NCBI GenBank assembly: GCA_019925095.2
Contig: CM034394.1
Span: forward strand, 21,748,272 to 21,812,271
Direction: 5' to 3'
Origin: Dendrolimus kikuchii
Taxonomy: Eukaryota; Arthropoda; Insecta; Lepidoptera; Lasiocampidae
DNA length: 64,000 nucleotides
Position 1 is the stretch's first letter; every line of letters starts with the position of its first letter. Shown here piece by piece: positions 25,092-37,035 of this stretch. The notes under the pieces were generated by a model. It had not been told where the DNA came from. It searched no databases and saw only the letters and a program-made list of their open reading frames with translations. A program made the translations under genes and the position numbers.

Positions 25092-25647
25092 GATATTAAC
25101 ACCGTAGTAAGAATGAAAAAAATATTTATTTATTATATGCTTAAAATGACATAATATTTCATACTATACATGAAAGTGGGATGAAAAATTCCTTAAATTT
25201 AAGTCTTGTGGGATTTCATTAGATATGTATTCAAAAGATACCACGATTTTTATATACATAAATAAATATAATAGTCGAGAACCAATATATAAAGCACCCA
25301 GCTCTATAGATCAATAAAAATAAAATTATTTCCCAAATTTAAACCTCAAAAATATAATTGAAACTTTAAATTTTTGATACCTAATCATCAAACACACCGG
25401 CAGCAATACCCCCGTTTTAAATTAACATAAAATAAATACCTACTAAGTAAACATTCGTTTAACCTAAACTCGTAACTTAATTACGGTAATAAACAGAAGC
25501 GGCGGCGAAAAACACAATTTCGTTTAACAAAAAGAAAGCGTACCTAAAAAAATAATCATAGCCATAAAAAAACTGTTGTTGCTATGAAAACCCACGTCAC
25601 TTTAGAGGAAAATACATTGGAGTAGGGATGGGAAATGGTTATTGTTG
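25092..25647. other. unassigned AT-rich DNA
   Basis: No gene recognised. Confidence 0.35.
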
Positions 25648-26235
25648 TTATGGGTGATGATACAACGAATCGATTAGGCGTCGATAACGATGAACTTTTA
25701 CTAGATGTGCGCAGCTCTTGGCACATATAATATAGTATTTCGTTCTATGCTGATGGTGTGGGCCTAGGATACCCTGTAGTGGGACTGGGGGGTCGGGGGA
25801 CCCTCCCGACGAGCCACACCCAGTGCCGTGGGGTGTTCCAGTCTCAGGGACACCACTCCTTGTCGGCTTGCATCGAGGTGTCACGGCAGTCATACCCATG
25901 GTTACGGTCCCGTGGCGTCTCATCATAATGCGGAGAGACGCTGGAAGGTTAAGTGAGTAGTCTGGTGGTCGGTGCTTGCAAGCTCTAACGTTGAGGCTTT
26001 TATGCAAAACCAGCAGCCGGGAGTCCCACATACATCCCCTTGGTGGCATCCCCAGGGGCCTGAGGATATCCGCAAATGCGTTCCCCCAGTGTTGACAAAA
26101 AAAGAGGATACCCTGGTCGACATAGGTGTAGAAGTTAAAGACAGTTTGTGGTGAAAACTTGTAGTAAACCACTTTTACATAACGAATACGTCTGCCCTCG
26201 GCTACAACCAAAACTGAAGAAGAAAGAAAGAGCAA
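25648..26235 (-). other. unrecognised 195-codon open frame in a GC-rich island
   Basis: An open frame with an ATG near 26,235 lies across a segment clearly richer in G+C (about 25,740-26,100) than its surroundings. The product is Pro/Gly/His-rich in its second half and shows no domain I recognise. Other long frames overlap on both strands, so coding status is doubtful. It may be the 5' part of a transposable element, since the next 3 kb holds LINE fragments. Confidence 0.25.
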
Positions 26236-26422
26236 CGACAGTGTTGCAAGTTTAAAATAAAATTATTTTATATTGGTGTTGGCAACGCTAGGGATATGAT
26301 AAATAGATTCCATTGAGTTCTTAAGGCTCCGTTGCCGCAAGAGGTCGAATGTGGGATGCAAATGTAACAACTCGTTGGTAAGTACTGAATAATAAATTAC
26401 CACAAAATATCGCACATCTTTA

Positions 26423-26782
26423 CGAAAGAGAGTTGGTCTGAAAGAGAGTGTCGAGGTGAAGGTAAGGAAAGGAATGCTCTGGTGGTTCGGGCATGTGGAA
26501 AGAATGCATGATGAAAGAATGACTAAACAGATATACAATGCAAAAGTGGATGGATGCAGAAGTCGTGGAAGGTCACGACATACCTTCCATGATCGAAATT
26601 GCTCGTGTACTAGCAGAAGGTGATATCAGGAGCCTTAAGAACAGACGAGCGTGCATGACAAGAGTTATGAATGTCAAAGAAGCAAGTGAGGTGTGTAAGA
26701 ATAAGCATAAATGGCGCTTTGTTATTCGAGCCTACCCCGCAGGGAACTGGCGTGAAGTTATGTACGTATGTATGTATGTATC
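26423..26782 (+). mobile_element. RTE-like LINE (family B), last ~350 bp
   Basis: Encodes the end of the RT-containing ORF, including 'WFGHVERMHDERMTKQ', through to CTGGCGTGA and a (TATG)n tail. The frame is broken near 26560 and again near 26740. Confidence 0.8.
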
Positions 26783-26926
26783 TTTACGATATGAGACATA
26801 ACATTTACTGTGTTTTTTTCGTAATATTTCTATAGTCACTTTGAGTTAAGAGTTAAATTCATCAAATCACCTGCAAACTATTGACATGAAACCACTTCTT
26901 TATCATATCAAAACTGGATTAAAACA

Positions 26927-26950
26927 TAATATTTTCTTAAGATTTCGCGA
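26927..26950 (-). mobile_element. Penelope-like terminus fragment
   Basis: 'ataatattttcttaagatttcgcga' equals the outer edge of the Penelope-like termini at 8988 and 47228; it abuts a LINE fragment directly. Confidence 0.5.
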
Positions 26951-27290
26951 GAGGATGGCAGCTGGAGGGTCCGAAGTAACCTCGAAATTGAGAATCTCGT
27001 GGCCGAGCCTAACATAATAGGAGAAATAAAAGCTCACCGCCTCCGCTGGCTCGGTCACGTAGAACGGATGGGAGAGGATCGCAGCGTGAGGAAAGCATAT
27101 TTGGGACGGCCGGTAGGTCGGCGTCCGGTCGGCCGTCCTAAATATCGCTGGAAGGACAGAGTAGAGGCAGACCTGTCGGAGCTAGGAGCCAGTAATTGGC
27201 AAGAAACCGCACAGGACCGAGAAAAGTGGCATGTTCTCGTTTCGGAGGCCAAGACCCACTTTGGGTCGCTGAGCCAACGGAGTAAGTAAG
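26951..27290 (+). pseudogene. LINE ORF C-terminus (family C, GRPKYRWKD type)
   Basis: Encodes 'HRLRWLGHVERMGEDRSVRK', 'GRPVGRRPVGRPKYRWKD' and ends 'SQRSK' before a short (TAAG)n run. The LGHVERM ... GRP..RW.D arrangement is the common C-terminal tail of RTE-like insect LINE proteins, beyond the RT core. Only this tail is present (5' truncation). A diverged copy lies at 63497-63829. Confidence 0.75.
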
Positions 27291-27553
27291 GATGGAAAGC
27301 GGTCACCATCGCCTATTGATATTTATAATACCGAAGGACTACCAATGTGCTGCCGCTCTTTAAGGGGAGACTGGAACCTGGCCACTAATTCCGGAACACA
27401 ACTCAAGGTTGTTACGGCGGCATTCTCTAGACCAGGGGTGGTAGCCATCCAGAAGGGCAAATACAAATACCTACCATCTGGCTATGGGTTGTTTTGTGAC
27501 CTCTTACGATAGGCCTCCCGGCCACCGGAAATTGTATTCTTTCTCCGTTCCTG
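27290..27553 (-). mobile_element. family A repeat, A-tail end truncated
   Basis: Starts inside the unit ('gatggaaagcggtcaccatcgcc') directly against the (TAAG)n tail of the LINE fragment and ends CTCCGTTCCTGTATAAATC. Confidence 0.8.
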
Positions 27554-27944
27554 TATAAATCAAACCTTTTACCAACATAATCGGAACTACCACTTTCCTA
27601 TGAATCTTACAATAAGGCCTTACTATTTATTTAATTAAATATACATTTTGTCATATACTTATTTTTTTTTTTCATACATGTCTCAGATGTTGTGTGATAA
27701 TTATTGTGCTGTATCCACAACACTAGCTTGTAAGTTCATATTGTCTATGTTTTTCTTCCTCTTTGTCTAGGTGTCATGTCGGTCAGCCGTATTATATTAA
27801 ATCTCTTTTTAAAGTCTTTTTTAAGTCAGTCAGTATATTAATTAACATTTATAATGCATCTCTCCCCATAACAATAAAATAAATTAAAATATACCACAAT
27901 TATCAGGCTGATTTAAATATCCCATAGCATATCTAAGAGTCGAA
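27554..27944. other. unassigned AT-rich DNA
   Basis: No gene recognised. Confidence 0.35.
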
Positions 27945-28107
27945 GACTTAATGAGACATCTATAAGAAATTCATTGACACTACCTGTGATCAGAAGGTTG
28001 GGTCATATTTCGCCCGACGAATAAGCATAGCCATACAGCGTGGCAATGCAGCCAGCCTTCTGGCGATGCTCCCTACTGGCAGTGATCTACTACATAATCT
28101 ACTTTAG
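27945..28107 (+). pseudogene. transposon-encoded C-terminal fragment (RRISIAIQRGN type)
   Basis: Read in frame from about 27,970: 'DTTCDQKVGSYFARRISIAI' continuing 'QRGNAASLLAMLPTGSDLL' to a stop at 28,107, then an (ATT)n tail. Same family as 15327 and 45345. Confidence 0.6.
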
Positions 28108-28134
28108 AATTTATTATTTATTTTATATTATTAT

Positions 28135-28392
28135 TATTACATACATACATAACTTCACGCCAGTTCCCTTGCGGGGTAGGCACGAACAACAGAGTGCCAT
28201 TTAGGCTTATTCTTACACACCTCACTTGCCTCTTTGACATTCATAACTCTTGTCATGCACACTCGTCTGTTCTTAAGGCTCCTGACATCACCTTCTGCTA
28301 GTACACGATCAATTTGATCATGGAAGGTGTGTCGTGGCCTTCCACGACTTCTGCATCCATCCACTTTTGCATTGTATATCTGTTTAGTCATT
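28135..28392 (-). mobile_element. RTE-like LINE (family B), intact C-terminal coding end
   Basis: The minus strand encodes 78 uninterrupted residues from 'MTKQIYNAKVDGCRSRGRPR' to '...[11 protein letters not shown]', then TGA and the (TATG)n tail. This copy shows the reading frame that is shifted in the copy at 48466. Confidence 0.8.
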
Positions 28393-28554
28393 ATTATTAT
28401 TATGTTATTATATAGATCATAGACGAATAAAATATTGAAAATCATGAAATACTCGTGTAAATTGATGTGACTTTTATGAAATTAAAGCAAAATGTAGCTC
28501 TTATTTTCATCTGTAATGTCTTCAATAAATGTCAATAAAGTGAGGTATATTTAA

Positions 28555-28740
28555 TAAAACAACGTTTCAACGGTTTTAAGCGCGGTTATTCCTACATTTC
28601 GGCCACTTTACAGTAGCTGGATCACTGAAGACAAAGATGTCACGTGCCAATGAAATGTAAAAAAAAATATTGAGCCTACCGCCAACTTATTAATATAAAT
28701 TGTTTAGATTCAATTTTTGTTTATGGTTATTGTTAACTCT
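28555..28740 (-). mobile_element. Penelope-like terminal fragment
   Basis: 'aacggttttaagcgcggtta', 'cggccactttacagtagctggatcac', 'gacaaagatgtcacgtg' and 'gcctaccgccaactt' match 9025-9190; the GAAACGTC core is mutated (GAAATGTA). Confidence 0.7.
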
Positions 28741-29195
28741 CTAATTTACTCTCAGATACATTTATTTAGAAATATCATAAAGCAATAAGTATTTTGGTAT
28801 TTTATCCCGATAGAAATATGAGCAACTTTCCTCGAAGTAGATTTTCAAAAAGCGAAATTTAAAAATGAATATACCTAATTTGATGAATCGCTTATAGAAA
28901 TCTAGGCAATAAACTTGTTCGTACAACACTACGCCCCTCCACGATACGGATCTCAGGAGTAAAAACGTTATAATAAATATTTCACAGTTTATTGCCGCTT
29001 CCATTCGGCGACAAGGGGAGACCTAATGACCAATTTAACGCTTATGAAGTGCAAATTCACTGTCATACTGCGAAATGAGACATTATAATATCCAATTTTT
29101 GCTTCAAAGGGAATATAAAACGATGGAAAGCACCTGCGAGGCGGTGCGACAGAAATTTATTATTTCCTTAATTCTATATCTCGTGGATTTGTTTA
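28741..29195. other. unassigned DNA
   Basis: No gene recognised. Confidence 0.35.
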
Positions 29196-29905
29196 TTGTC
29201 TTTATATGCACTGTTAAACAGTTTTTCACGTTCACTTTCTTATCTAGTCTCTTTAAAAACTAAAAAATCTGTTATCATTATAGATAACAAGAGTGAATTG
29301 CAACACATAGCTCGATGTGCCTCTGGTAAAAGAGGTGCACCGCTAGCTTACACAGTTTTGAGGAAGTTCCAAGAAATGTGTGTAGTGGAAGTGTCTTTGA
29401 AATTGCAATGGATTCCATGACATGTAGAAATATTTGGGGACGAAGAGGCTGACTGTTTAGCTCGCAATTCTTGCACAGTAGGTCCGGAAGTTTACATTCT
29501 CCCTACACATTTGGAAATTTAGTCGCAATCTAAAATTGAACTTCACAATGTTTGGAAAGAATATTTTAATGAACGATCGAAGACTAAAGGTATATGGTTC
29601 AAAACATTTCAGAGTGAGCCTCCTCGTATACCATGGTCCAGTGAGAGTAAGTCGAGTCGCTCCTTAGCTGTTGTCGCTCATCGTGTGCGTGTTGGACATA
29701 TGCCGCTCAAGTCATTTGCTTTTCTCATGAAAAAGACAAACAGCCCCAATTGTGAGACGTGTAATAAGGGACAGGACATATATCATATTCTTTTAGATTG
29801 CTCCAAAAATAACAATGAGAGACAACGACTAAGGAGAGACTTATGCTTAGACTTGCTGGACTTTGGAGTTTTTCATTCCTTTTTAGCCGATCCTTGTCTG
29901 TAAAA
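29196..29905 (+). pseudogene. LINE RNase H and C-terminal region, decayed
   Basis: 'VIIIDNKSELQHIARC' and 'SLKLQWIP*HVEIFGDEEAD' fit an RNase H domain tail (the WIPxHxGxxGNExAD motif), with a stop in place of Ser. Further on, 'VVAHRVRVGHMPLKSF...CETCNKGQDIYHILLDC' matches the Cys/His cluster near the C-terminus of I/R1/jockey-group LINE ORF2 proteins. At least two stops and a frame change. It is followed directly by the 27-bp foldback at 29935. Confidence 0.7.
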
Positions 29906-29934
29906 ACAAAGTTAGTTTTAGACTTTATTGTTAA

Positions 29935-29996
29935 AAGCATAAAATAATAGTGATTTTGCATATTCATGCATGCAAAATCACTATTATATTATGCTT
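29935..29996. repeat. 27-bp inverted repeat with 8-nt loop
   Basis: Arm 29935-29961 (AAGCATAAAATAATAGTGAT...) pairs with 29970-29996 with one mismatch; loop ATTCATGC. It sits just after the decayed LINE reading frame. Confidence 0.9.
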
Positions 29997-32012
29997 ATCT
30001 ATTTATTATTATTATTTTATGTGCATGTAAGGTTTTGTCCTCACGGACTGATATGGACGCTAGTTCAAAAGTCCTTAAAAAAGACCAGTTTTGTATTACT
30101 TCATTGTTTTATACCTTATAAATGTACTCTACATTTATAAGGTCCCATATCAATTTTGGTAAAAAAAATCCTTATAATATAATCAAAGTGTATATAAATG
30201 TCATTTATTATATATGCGATTATAAAGTAGTGGAGTGATATCGCCAAAAAGAAACACAAGTAGAGCATACTTGTTTTTGAGGGATAAAAAATTGTATATG
30301 AATAAGCGTGTGGGATATCATTATAGATCTCTTCACAAAGTTTATCCAAGTTTCTTAATAACTTTTATAGTTAGGTTTATACCTGGTGAGATATTGGCTT
30401 TTAATGTAAAAATTAACCATTTCAAACTTTTTAACTATAAGATTGAAAATATTGAAAAAATTCAAGGTTGTATAAGTAAGGGAAATATAACTATCATTGG
30501 CATCCCCCAGTAATGTGCACCCTGTCAATTTATTCAAGATATTAAGGAATTTTAATATTTTCTTAGCATAGAATAATATTATAATTTACTTGTATGACAA
30601 TAAAATAATAAGATTTTTTAATGATTTTGAAAAAATTAATAGAGTGCCAATAAATAAGTAGCCTTCTTTTTATGCCAACTGTTGCGGTGGCGCTGCATTT
30701 GAAGATAACAATGGACTATGTCGATTTTGTAGGAAAAGAAGTGTTGGGTATTAGATGGGAATGGGAGATTGAGCACGCACGTACCTGAGTAATGGGCATG
30801 AAATGCAGATGCTGCTCGCTTTCACTTCTTCTTCACTTCAGTTCATTTATTATAATATGTTTATGGTAATTAATTTTATGTGTATTTTATATTTATTTTA
30901 TGTTAATTTATTTCATATTTATAGTGTGTTGTGGGCGCAATATATTTTGTGTTATCTTATTTACAAGGCGGAGCGATTTTAATTTATTTTTCAACACACT
31001 TGCTCATAAAGTGGCTCACTCATAAAGTCACCGCAATTAGGCACAGAATGACACCCATTATCAAACTGTGAGTAAAAAACATTATAACTCACTAGTGAGT
31101 TATAGATTTTTTTTTTAATTTTATTGGTTGAGTTGCTTTGTTCTTAAAAAAGTTTTTATTAAAAAAAAAAGTACGTGTTCTATAGAACAAATAAATTAAT
31201 TTTCCTATTGCTTGCTCATTTCATGCAACTTCTTATTTAAATAGATAATTTTAACTCGTACGTGTTTAATAAATAAACCTTTCACTCATATATAACTTTT
31301 TTTATCTACTAAATAAAATGAGTTTTTGTTGTTATATTATTCACAAGTGTGTTGAAAAACGTCGTATGATACACGTGTGTATTGATGATTACCGTCCTCG
31401 GCTCTCTTAAGACCCTCGCCTACGGCTCGAGTCTCAATGGCGCCTCGGCGGTGATCACCAACGTTACACACTAGTACCATAATGTACTATTATTTATGAC
31501 AATGACAGACATGCGTGCGAAAAAAGGGAATATGCCGCCAGATTTAAATGAAGAATTTAAATATGGTAGAAGAAAGGTATGAATAGGTCGAAAGGAGGTT
31601 TACATGGTGGCACCACCAATAATGGTATAATTACTCTAATTTTTAAGAAAATTAGTTTCAACAAGACATTTACTAAATAATATTATGAATCGATTTAAGT
31701 TGTCTGTTAATTTTATAGTGGTTATATTCTGGTTTGAATTTGGAAGTGTTATAAGCTAAAAACTTTATATAAATTGAAATTAAAAAAGTACATAGAAAAG
31801 TTACTACGTTTACAATAATTTAAGTACAATGTAACATTACAACAAAACTCCCAATTTTCCTTATCCAAAAAAACAACCACCGAAATTCTCTTTAATTTAT
31901 CTAAATAAAGAAAGAAACTTTGCGTTAAGCGAGGCAAACACTCGAATGAGGGAAATCTTATTCAACCATTAATCAACACAGGGTGGATTTCCCAAATGGA
32001 ATTTTATTACAT
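29997..32012. other. unassigned AT-rich DNA
   Basis: No gene recognised over 2 kb. Frames up to 92 codons exist (30235-30513) but show no known domain and low-complexity AT-driven composition. 'cgtcctcggctctcttaagaccctcgcctacggctcgagtc' near 31,394 is GC-rich and resembles a dispersed repeat I cannot name. Confidence 0.3.
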
Positions 32013-32252
32013 ACTAGTTGCGCCCGCGGCTTCACCCGCGTGTTGATGGAACATCATTATATTTTGGAAAATTCACACTATAACTTTATAAATTATAGCC
32101 TATGTGTTATTCTGATGTGTAAGCTATATTACTGTAAAGTTTCATCAAAATCCATTCAGTAGGTTTTGAGTGAAAGAGTAACAAACATACATCCATACAT
32201 CTATACATCCATACATACATTCTTACAAACTTTCGCGTTTATAATATTTATA
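32013..32252 (-). mobile_element. Helitron-like repeat with CTAGT end
   Basis: ACTAGTTGCGCCCGCGGCTTCACCCGCG at the left (minus-strand 3' hairpin and CTAGT) and 'cattcttacaaactttcgcgtttataatattta' at the right, the classic termini of this lepidopteran repeat type. Confidence 0.65.
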
Positions 32253-32531
32253 GGATTATAGGAAGGATATAGAATATTATTGACGCAAACCGGTCCTTGC
32301 AGGTGTTTTGTCGTTTTGGTGACGTCATAAAACCGTATTTTCCTTTCATTTGTATTTCATGCAAATTCACGAAAGCCATAAAGCTTATAAATTAAGAACT
32401 CAAAGAAATGATGTTTATGCTGCTAGTAGGCCATGTCTAATTTACAAAGGGATAAGGTCGGACAGTCGAGCAACGGGTCAGTCGTCTTTCGACTGCGATC
32501 GAAGCGTTACGTAGTGTATTTTGGAGCGAGT
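32253..32531. other. unassigned DNA
   Basis: No gene recognised. Confidence 0.35.
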
Positions 32532-32535
32532 ATAT

Positions 32536-32932
32536 TGTGGGAACCACATCAAAATTGATAAAAATATAATTAATTTAATTGGACGAGCAAATCCGCGGCA
32601 TGAGTCTTATTTCGCCGGACTGCAATGAAATCAGCGCGGGCACAGCGCTTATTGCGTCACAACATACTCGCACTGCATTTCACCGGCCGCCACCGACAGT
32701 CGTCCGCAGGAACGATACGTATTAGACGCACGCCGCTCCGCTATACTAGCCCGCTATAATATTATAACGACGGACTTACGCGATTTATGTGATTACGATT
32801 TTCTGCTTCACGGTTTGGTTTTGTTGTGTTCGGTTCTAGTTGTAAGAACTGTGAATTCCGTGTTTATACTTCTAATAAACTTTGTAATAATTCCACCGGC
32901 ATTTTGAATTTACATCCCACAAATTTGTAACA
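32536..32932 (+). mobile_element. solo LTR, diverged family E, with ATAT target duplication
   Basis: TGTGGGAACC...TTGTAACA flanked by ATAT (32532-32535 and 32933-32936). 'cgacggacttacgcg', 'gtgttcggttctag', 'ttctaataaact' and 'ttccaccggcattt' align with the other family E LTRs; the first third differs. Confidence 0.8.
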
Positions 32933-32936
32933 ATAT

Positions 32937-33936
32937 TTTAGTGTTTTAGTTTTAGTGCATTGCATTAAATATATGATGCTTTTCTATTAGTATTTCAACC
33001 TTATAATTTTAATATGGTTTAAGGACCTTATCAAGATGAGATCGGGATGAATATTAGCTTGGAAAATCTTAATTTTTATTATACTCTCTGTATACTTAGA
33101 CTTTACTAGACTAGACTTTAGAGAGAGAAAAAAACTTAGGCGCGGTAAGCACTAGTACTGCTAGCGACCAAACTGTTTTTTCTTTCTTCTGTTGTATCAC
33201 TGGCAGGTGTGATATATAGATATGTATAATACTCGTAATATAAAAAATATATAATCCTCGTAATTTCAGTTTTGTCAATACTACTCTAATTAAACTTTGT
33301 TATCCTCGCCGGCTTCCTTAGCACTCAATATTCTCTTTCTATTTTAACTTATTTCACACAGTAAAATACAACCTTAAATATATTGAAATATTTTAACATA
33401 ATTTTAGAATCTAAGTTGTATTCGTGAACATGTAAAAACAGCAAATTTGAAATACAGATGTAGCGTTATGTAAATAATACAGTATAGATATTAAGGATAA
33501 AAAAATAACATATATTAATTGATAATAATAACGTAATTATATGAGAGAGAAATTGGTTGCTTGAATGAATCGCTTGAACTTTCTAGTGTTACTATTGTAT
33601 ATATCTAAGATGGGATTATCTGATTACTGACATGCTCATTATACAGGCGACATAATCTGCTCAATGGGTTGTAACAAGATGTATACATATATTTCTAAGG
33701 GGATTTCCTACATAGGATGTCAATGGTAGAAGTTTGTAGATGTAAACTGTTGTATTGCTAAGATTATGCTAGTGAAATGATTATGCTAAGATCAATTACT
33801 GTTTTGCCGATAGAATTAGTATGATGCTAAACGAGTACAATTGCGAATGGTCTGTTAAAATGCACGTGTCGACGTAAACCGCTGACACGGCAATGTACGT
33901 CTGCTAGCCGGTACAATATTAGTAATAATAATAACA
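32937..33936. other. unassigned AT-rich DNA
   Basis: No gene recognised. Confidence 0.35.
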
Positions 33937-34320
33937 ATGTTGCCCCTGTCTTCTATGGCATTTTTGGGGCCCATGCAGGGAGTGGCGAGTCACCATCTGC
34001 CCGTTTATCCATGTTCCCCGAACTTTGCGACGAGCAGCCGCCATAGTCCCCATATTCCCAGACCCCTAGTACCATTAGCAGTTCACCACAATAGCCCGGT
34101 ACTTTTTGACTTCATTTCCCACAATAGTCCTACACTGGCCGGGGCTTGTCCTTGGGTGCATTACTATACAGTGTAGACAGGGATAATCGCCGGTCAGTGT
34201 CATGCCACATTTACATTAAATTTGTCAAGGGACCTCTACGTGTTGGCCTTCCCATGGCCCCACGCAAGCCCTCCAAAATCCCGGGGCCATTTTTATGGCC
34301 AGTGGTTTCTAGAGACATAC
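33937..34320. other. C-rich unassigned segment abutting a SINE
   Basis: Richer in C than its surroundings with repeated 'cacaatag(t)cc' words. The 79- and 98-codon frames have no domain. Possibly an unnamed repeat. Confidence 0.3.
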
Positions 34321-34325
34321 TGAAA

Positions 34326-34557
34326 ATAATAATCGGCACACAAACATACAAATTGTATATCACCAAGCTAAGCAAGTTATGCTTGTGTTATGGCTCATAT
34401 ACAACGGACCACTCTGGGGCCGATCCCAGACACCCAGACTAACAGAGTAACAGAAAGTCTGTCTCCGAAATTTACCATGCCAAGAATCGAACCCGGAGCC
34501 TCTGCGTTCCAGCAAGTTCGGCCGGCTAAGACTTAGCTCGCACAACCACAGAGGCCG
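34326..34557 (-). mobile_element. tRNA-derived SINE
   Basis: Second copy of the SINE at 14805. Minus strand: GCCTCTGTGGTTGTGCGAGC head with A-box remnant, then GGTTCGATTCTTGG B box, then the shared body. Confidence 0.85.
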
Positions 34558-35157
34558 TCATTAATGTAGAGAATCTTCGCAAAAGAAATTAATAAAGCCG
34601 ATCTCCTAAATATTAACCAACGTATTCAGCCCAGCCGGCCATGTTCTATCGCGATTAGCCTGCGATAAAAGGGTGAGGCGATCTCATTTCCGTCGGACCG
34701 GACTCGCGTCCGACTCTGAGGAAATAACGTTAAGTCTACCCAAAACTCCATGTTATTTCTTTGAATTTATAAAAGGCTCGCTAAATATTTTTGTACCTTA
34801 AAAAGGCTACTGCATAAATAACAGTTTATTAGAATACTGTGTGGGATATGTTATGCATATTCAAGTATTCTTTCAACAGAAATGTGGACTAACAAAATTC
34901 GTGGCCTAAACGCGTGCTGTGAAAAAAAAATTAGTTCTGTGAACGGTGACTTCAATTTAAAACTAAATATGCAAAATAATACATATCTACATAGTTTATT
35001 ATTCGACAGAAAATTATTGAATATGAATGATTTCAAAATACATATATAAAATGTAACTAAAAACTAGCACAGTGAATCAATCTTAACTTATAATGTTTTC
35101 TAGCTATAATCCCTTAAGATTATAAGTAGAATACTAAGCCTAGGTCACCGAAGTCAA
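34558..35157. other. unassigned DNA
   Basis: No gene recognised. Confidence 0.35.
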
Positions 35158-35330
35158 TGGGTAAGGTTCTTAGAAGGACACGTTACCTCGCTGGATCACC
35201 ATACTGATCCGACCAGCCCTCTGATCTTCCGAAGAGTCAATAAGTCATTGTGAAATATCTTTATAAAGGCCCATGGCCTCAGGACGCCACAGCTCAAGCG
35301 TTTCAACAGTAAACGGCACAAACATATAAA
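35158..35330 (-). pseudogene. transposon-encoded C-terminal fragment (FVPFTVETL type)
   Basis: Minus strand reads 'MFVPFTVETLELWRPEAMGL', a stop, then 'LIDSSEDQRAG' and 'RISMVIQRGNVS'; clearly the same family as 45345 but with a deletion and stop. Confidence 0.55.
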
Positions 35331-35455
35331 TCTCACCGAGGGTTGCATATTACACATTTGTTACTGAATGGAGTGAAGTGCGTGTTGGACCACACATATC
35401 CAAGGGTTTTATAGTCACTGTTTTGTTATTTAGATACGAAATCCTAAAAAAGGAG

Positions 35456-35766
35456 TTATTTTATTGCAGGAGTTCAGCAGACAGGCGGACGGCCCACTTG
35501 ATGGAAAGTGGTTACCATCGCCTATGGACATTTGCAACACCAAAGTTGCTACAAATGCGCTGCTGCTCTCTTAAGGGAGACTGAAACCTGGTCACTAATG
35601 CTGGAATACAACTCAAGGTTGTTATGGCGGCATACTCTAGACCAGGAGTGGTAGCCATCCAGTCGGGCAAATACCCTACCACCTGGCTGTGGGTTGTTTT
35701 GTCGCCTCTTACGACAGGTCGCCCTGCCGCAGGAAATTGTATTCTTTCTCCGTTTCTATACGGATA
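35456..35766 (-). mobile_element. family A repeat (first of tandem pair)
   Basis: Full length, minus strand, followed after ~53 bp by a second copy in the same orientation. Confidence 0.87.
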
Positions 35767-35818
35767 GTTTAGGCAGACAAATATTTTACGCACTTGGGGC
35801 TAAAACTTTGTTTATGGC

Positions 35819-36114
35819 ATGAGTTCAGCAGATAGACAGACGGCCAACCTGACGGAAAGCGGTTACCGTCACCTATGGACATTTGCAACACCAAAGGCTA
35901 CAAATGGGCTGCTGGTCTCTTAAAAAGAACTGGAACCTGGCCACTACAATGCCGGAACACAACTCATGGTTGTTATTGCGACATGTTCTAGACTAGGTAG
36001 TGGTAGCGATCCAGACAAACAAATGTCCTACCACCTGGCTGTGGGTTGTTTTATCGCCTCTTACAACAGGCCGCCTGGCCGCAGGAAATTATATTTTGTG
36101 TTCCTACACGGATG
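35819..36114 (-). mobile_element. family A repeat (second of tandem pair)
   Basis: More diverged than its neighbour ('gagttcagcagatagacagacggcc' to 'gtgttcctacacggat') and lacking the T-rich start, so the two copies are probably separate events rather than a recent duplication. Confidence 0.82.
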
Positions 36115-36334
36115 GTAAATAAAACTCTCCATTTATTTATTAATTTACATAAAACTCAATCAAAACAAATTAAAAAACGGCGTTATCCTTTTTCAAGATC
36201 CTGGCGAACTATATTCCACAAATCTAAGTATATATTACAATAAAAATCATCTCTCATTCACAGGTACAGCACTCTCCCATACCTACGTTTTAGCCTACGT
36301 TTAGCGTTTTATTAATTTAAGTTGACTAACAGGT

Positions 36335-36346
36335 ATGTGTGTGTGT

Positions 36347-36440
<94 letters not shown>

Positions 36441-36482
36441 ATGTGTGTGTGTGTGTGCGCGCGCGAGTGCGTGCGTGCGTGT
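36335..36482. repeat. (GT)n microsatellite
   Basis: About 110 bp nearly pure GT, then GC/GT-mixed end. Translated Cys/Val frames are artefacts; the long frame at 36322 runs from this into an antisense LINE. Confidence 0.97.
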
Positions 36483-36555
36483 ATTCATATATAATAGTAT
36501 GTACCTATATATATATGTATCCCATTTTTGCCAATATGGCTTCTTATTCTTGAGT

Positions 36556-37035
36556 CAGTCTCTTTCCTCTGGTGGGCGCAGTTCTCCCATGTTTGCGCCA
36601 CATATCTCGATCCTTCGTGTCCCTCATCTAGCCCCTGCCGGCGATCTTGCGCAAATTGTTAGTCCACCGGACTGGAGGGCGTCCTATGCTACGTTTACCG
36701 GGACGCAATCTCCACTCCAGGATACGTTTGCTCCATCGGCCGTCGGTCCTGCAATAGGTGTGACCGGCTCATTGCCATTTCACCTTGCTAATTTTTGCAG
36801 CTATTTTAGTTCTCTTACGGGCATCCTCATTTCTGATTCTATCCATAAAAAAACCACCTAATATATCTCGCTCCATACCCCGTTAAGCGATTTTGAATTT
36901 GTGGACCAGTCCCACCATCAGTGTTTATGTCTCGGCACCGCATGCCGTGATGGATAGAATACACTGCTCAAAGACTTTCGTCTTCTCGTCTTCAAGCATT
37001 GCGAAATGGACGAGAAGACCTGTCGTAGCATACCG
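36556..37035 (-). pseudogene. RTE-like LINE C-terminus (GRPPVRWTNDL type)
   Basis: Minus strand reads 'KTKVFEQCILSITACGAET', 'MDRIRNEDARKRTKIAAKIS', 'DGRWSKRILEWRLRPGKRSI', 'GRPPVRWTNNLRKIAGRG'. This is the standard tail of RTE-like LINE proteins. Stops (ET*TL, IA*RG, WQ*AGH, RG*MRD) make it a pseudogene. A related fragment is at 43425. Confidence 0.75.

Noticed and set aside
30235..30513. 92-codon frame as a host gene
   Set aside because: AT-driven composition, no domain, overlapped by a frame on the other strand.
36322..36861. 179-codon frame
   Set aside because: Runs from a GT microsatellite into the antisense of a LINE fragment that is clearly coding on the minus strand.
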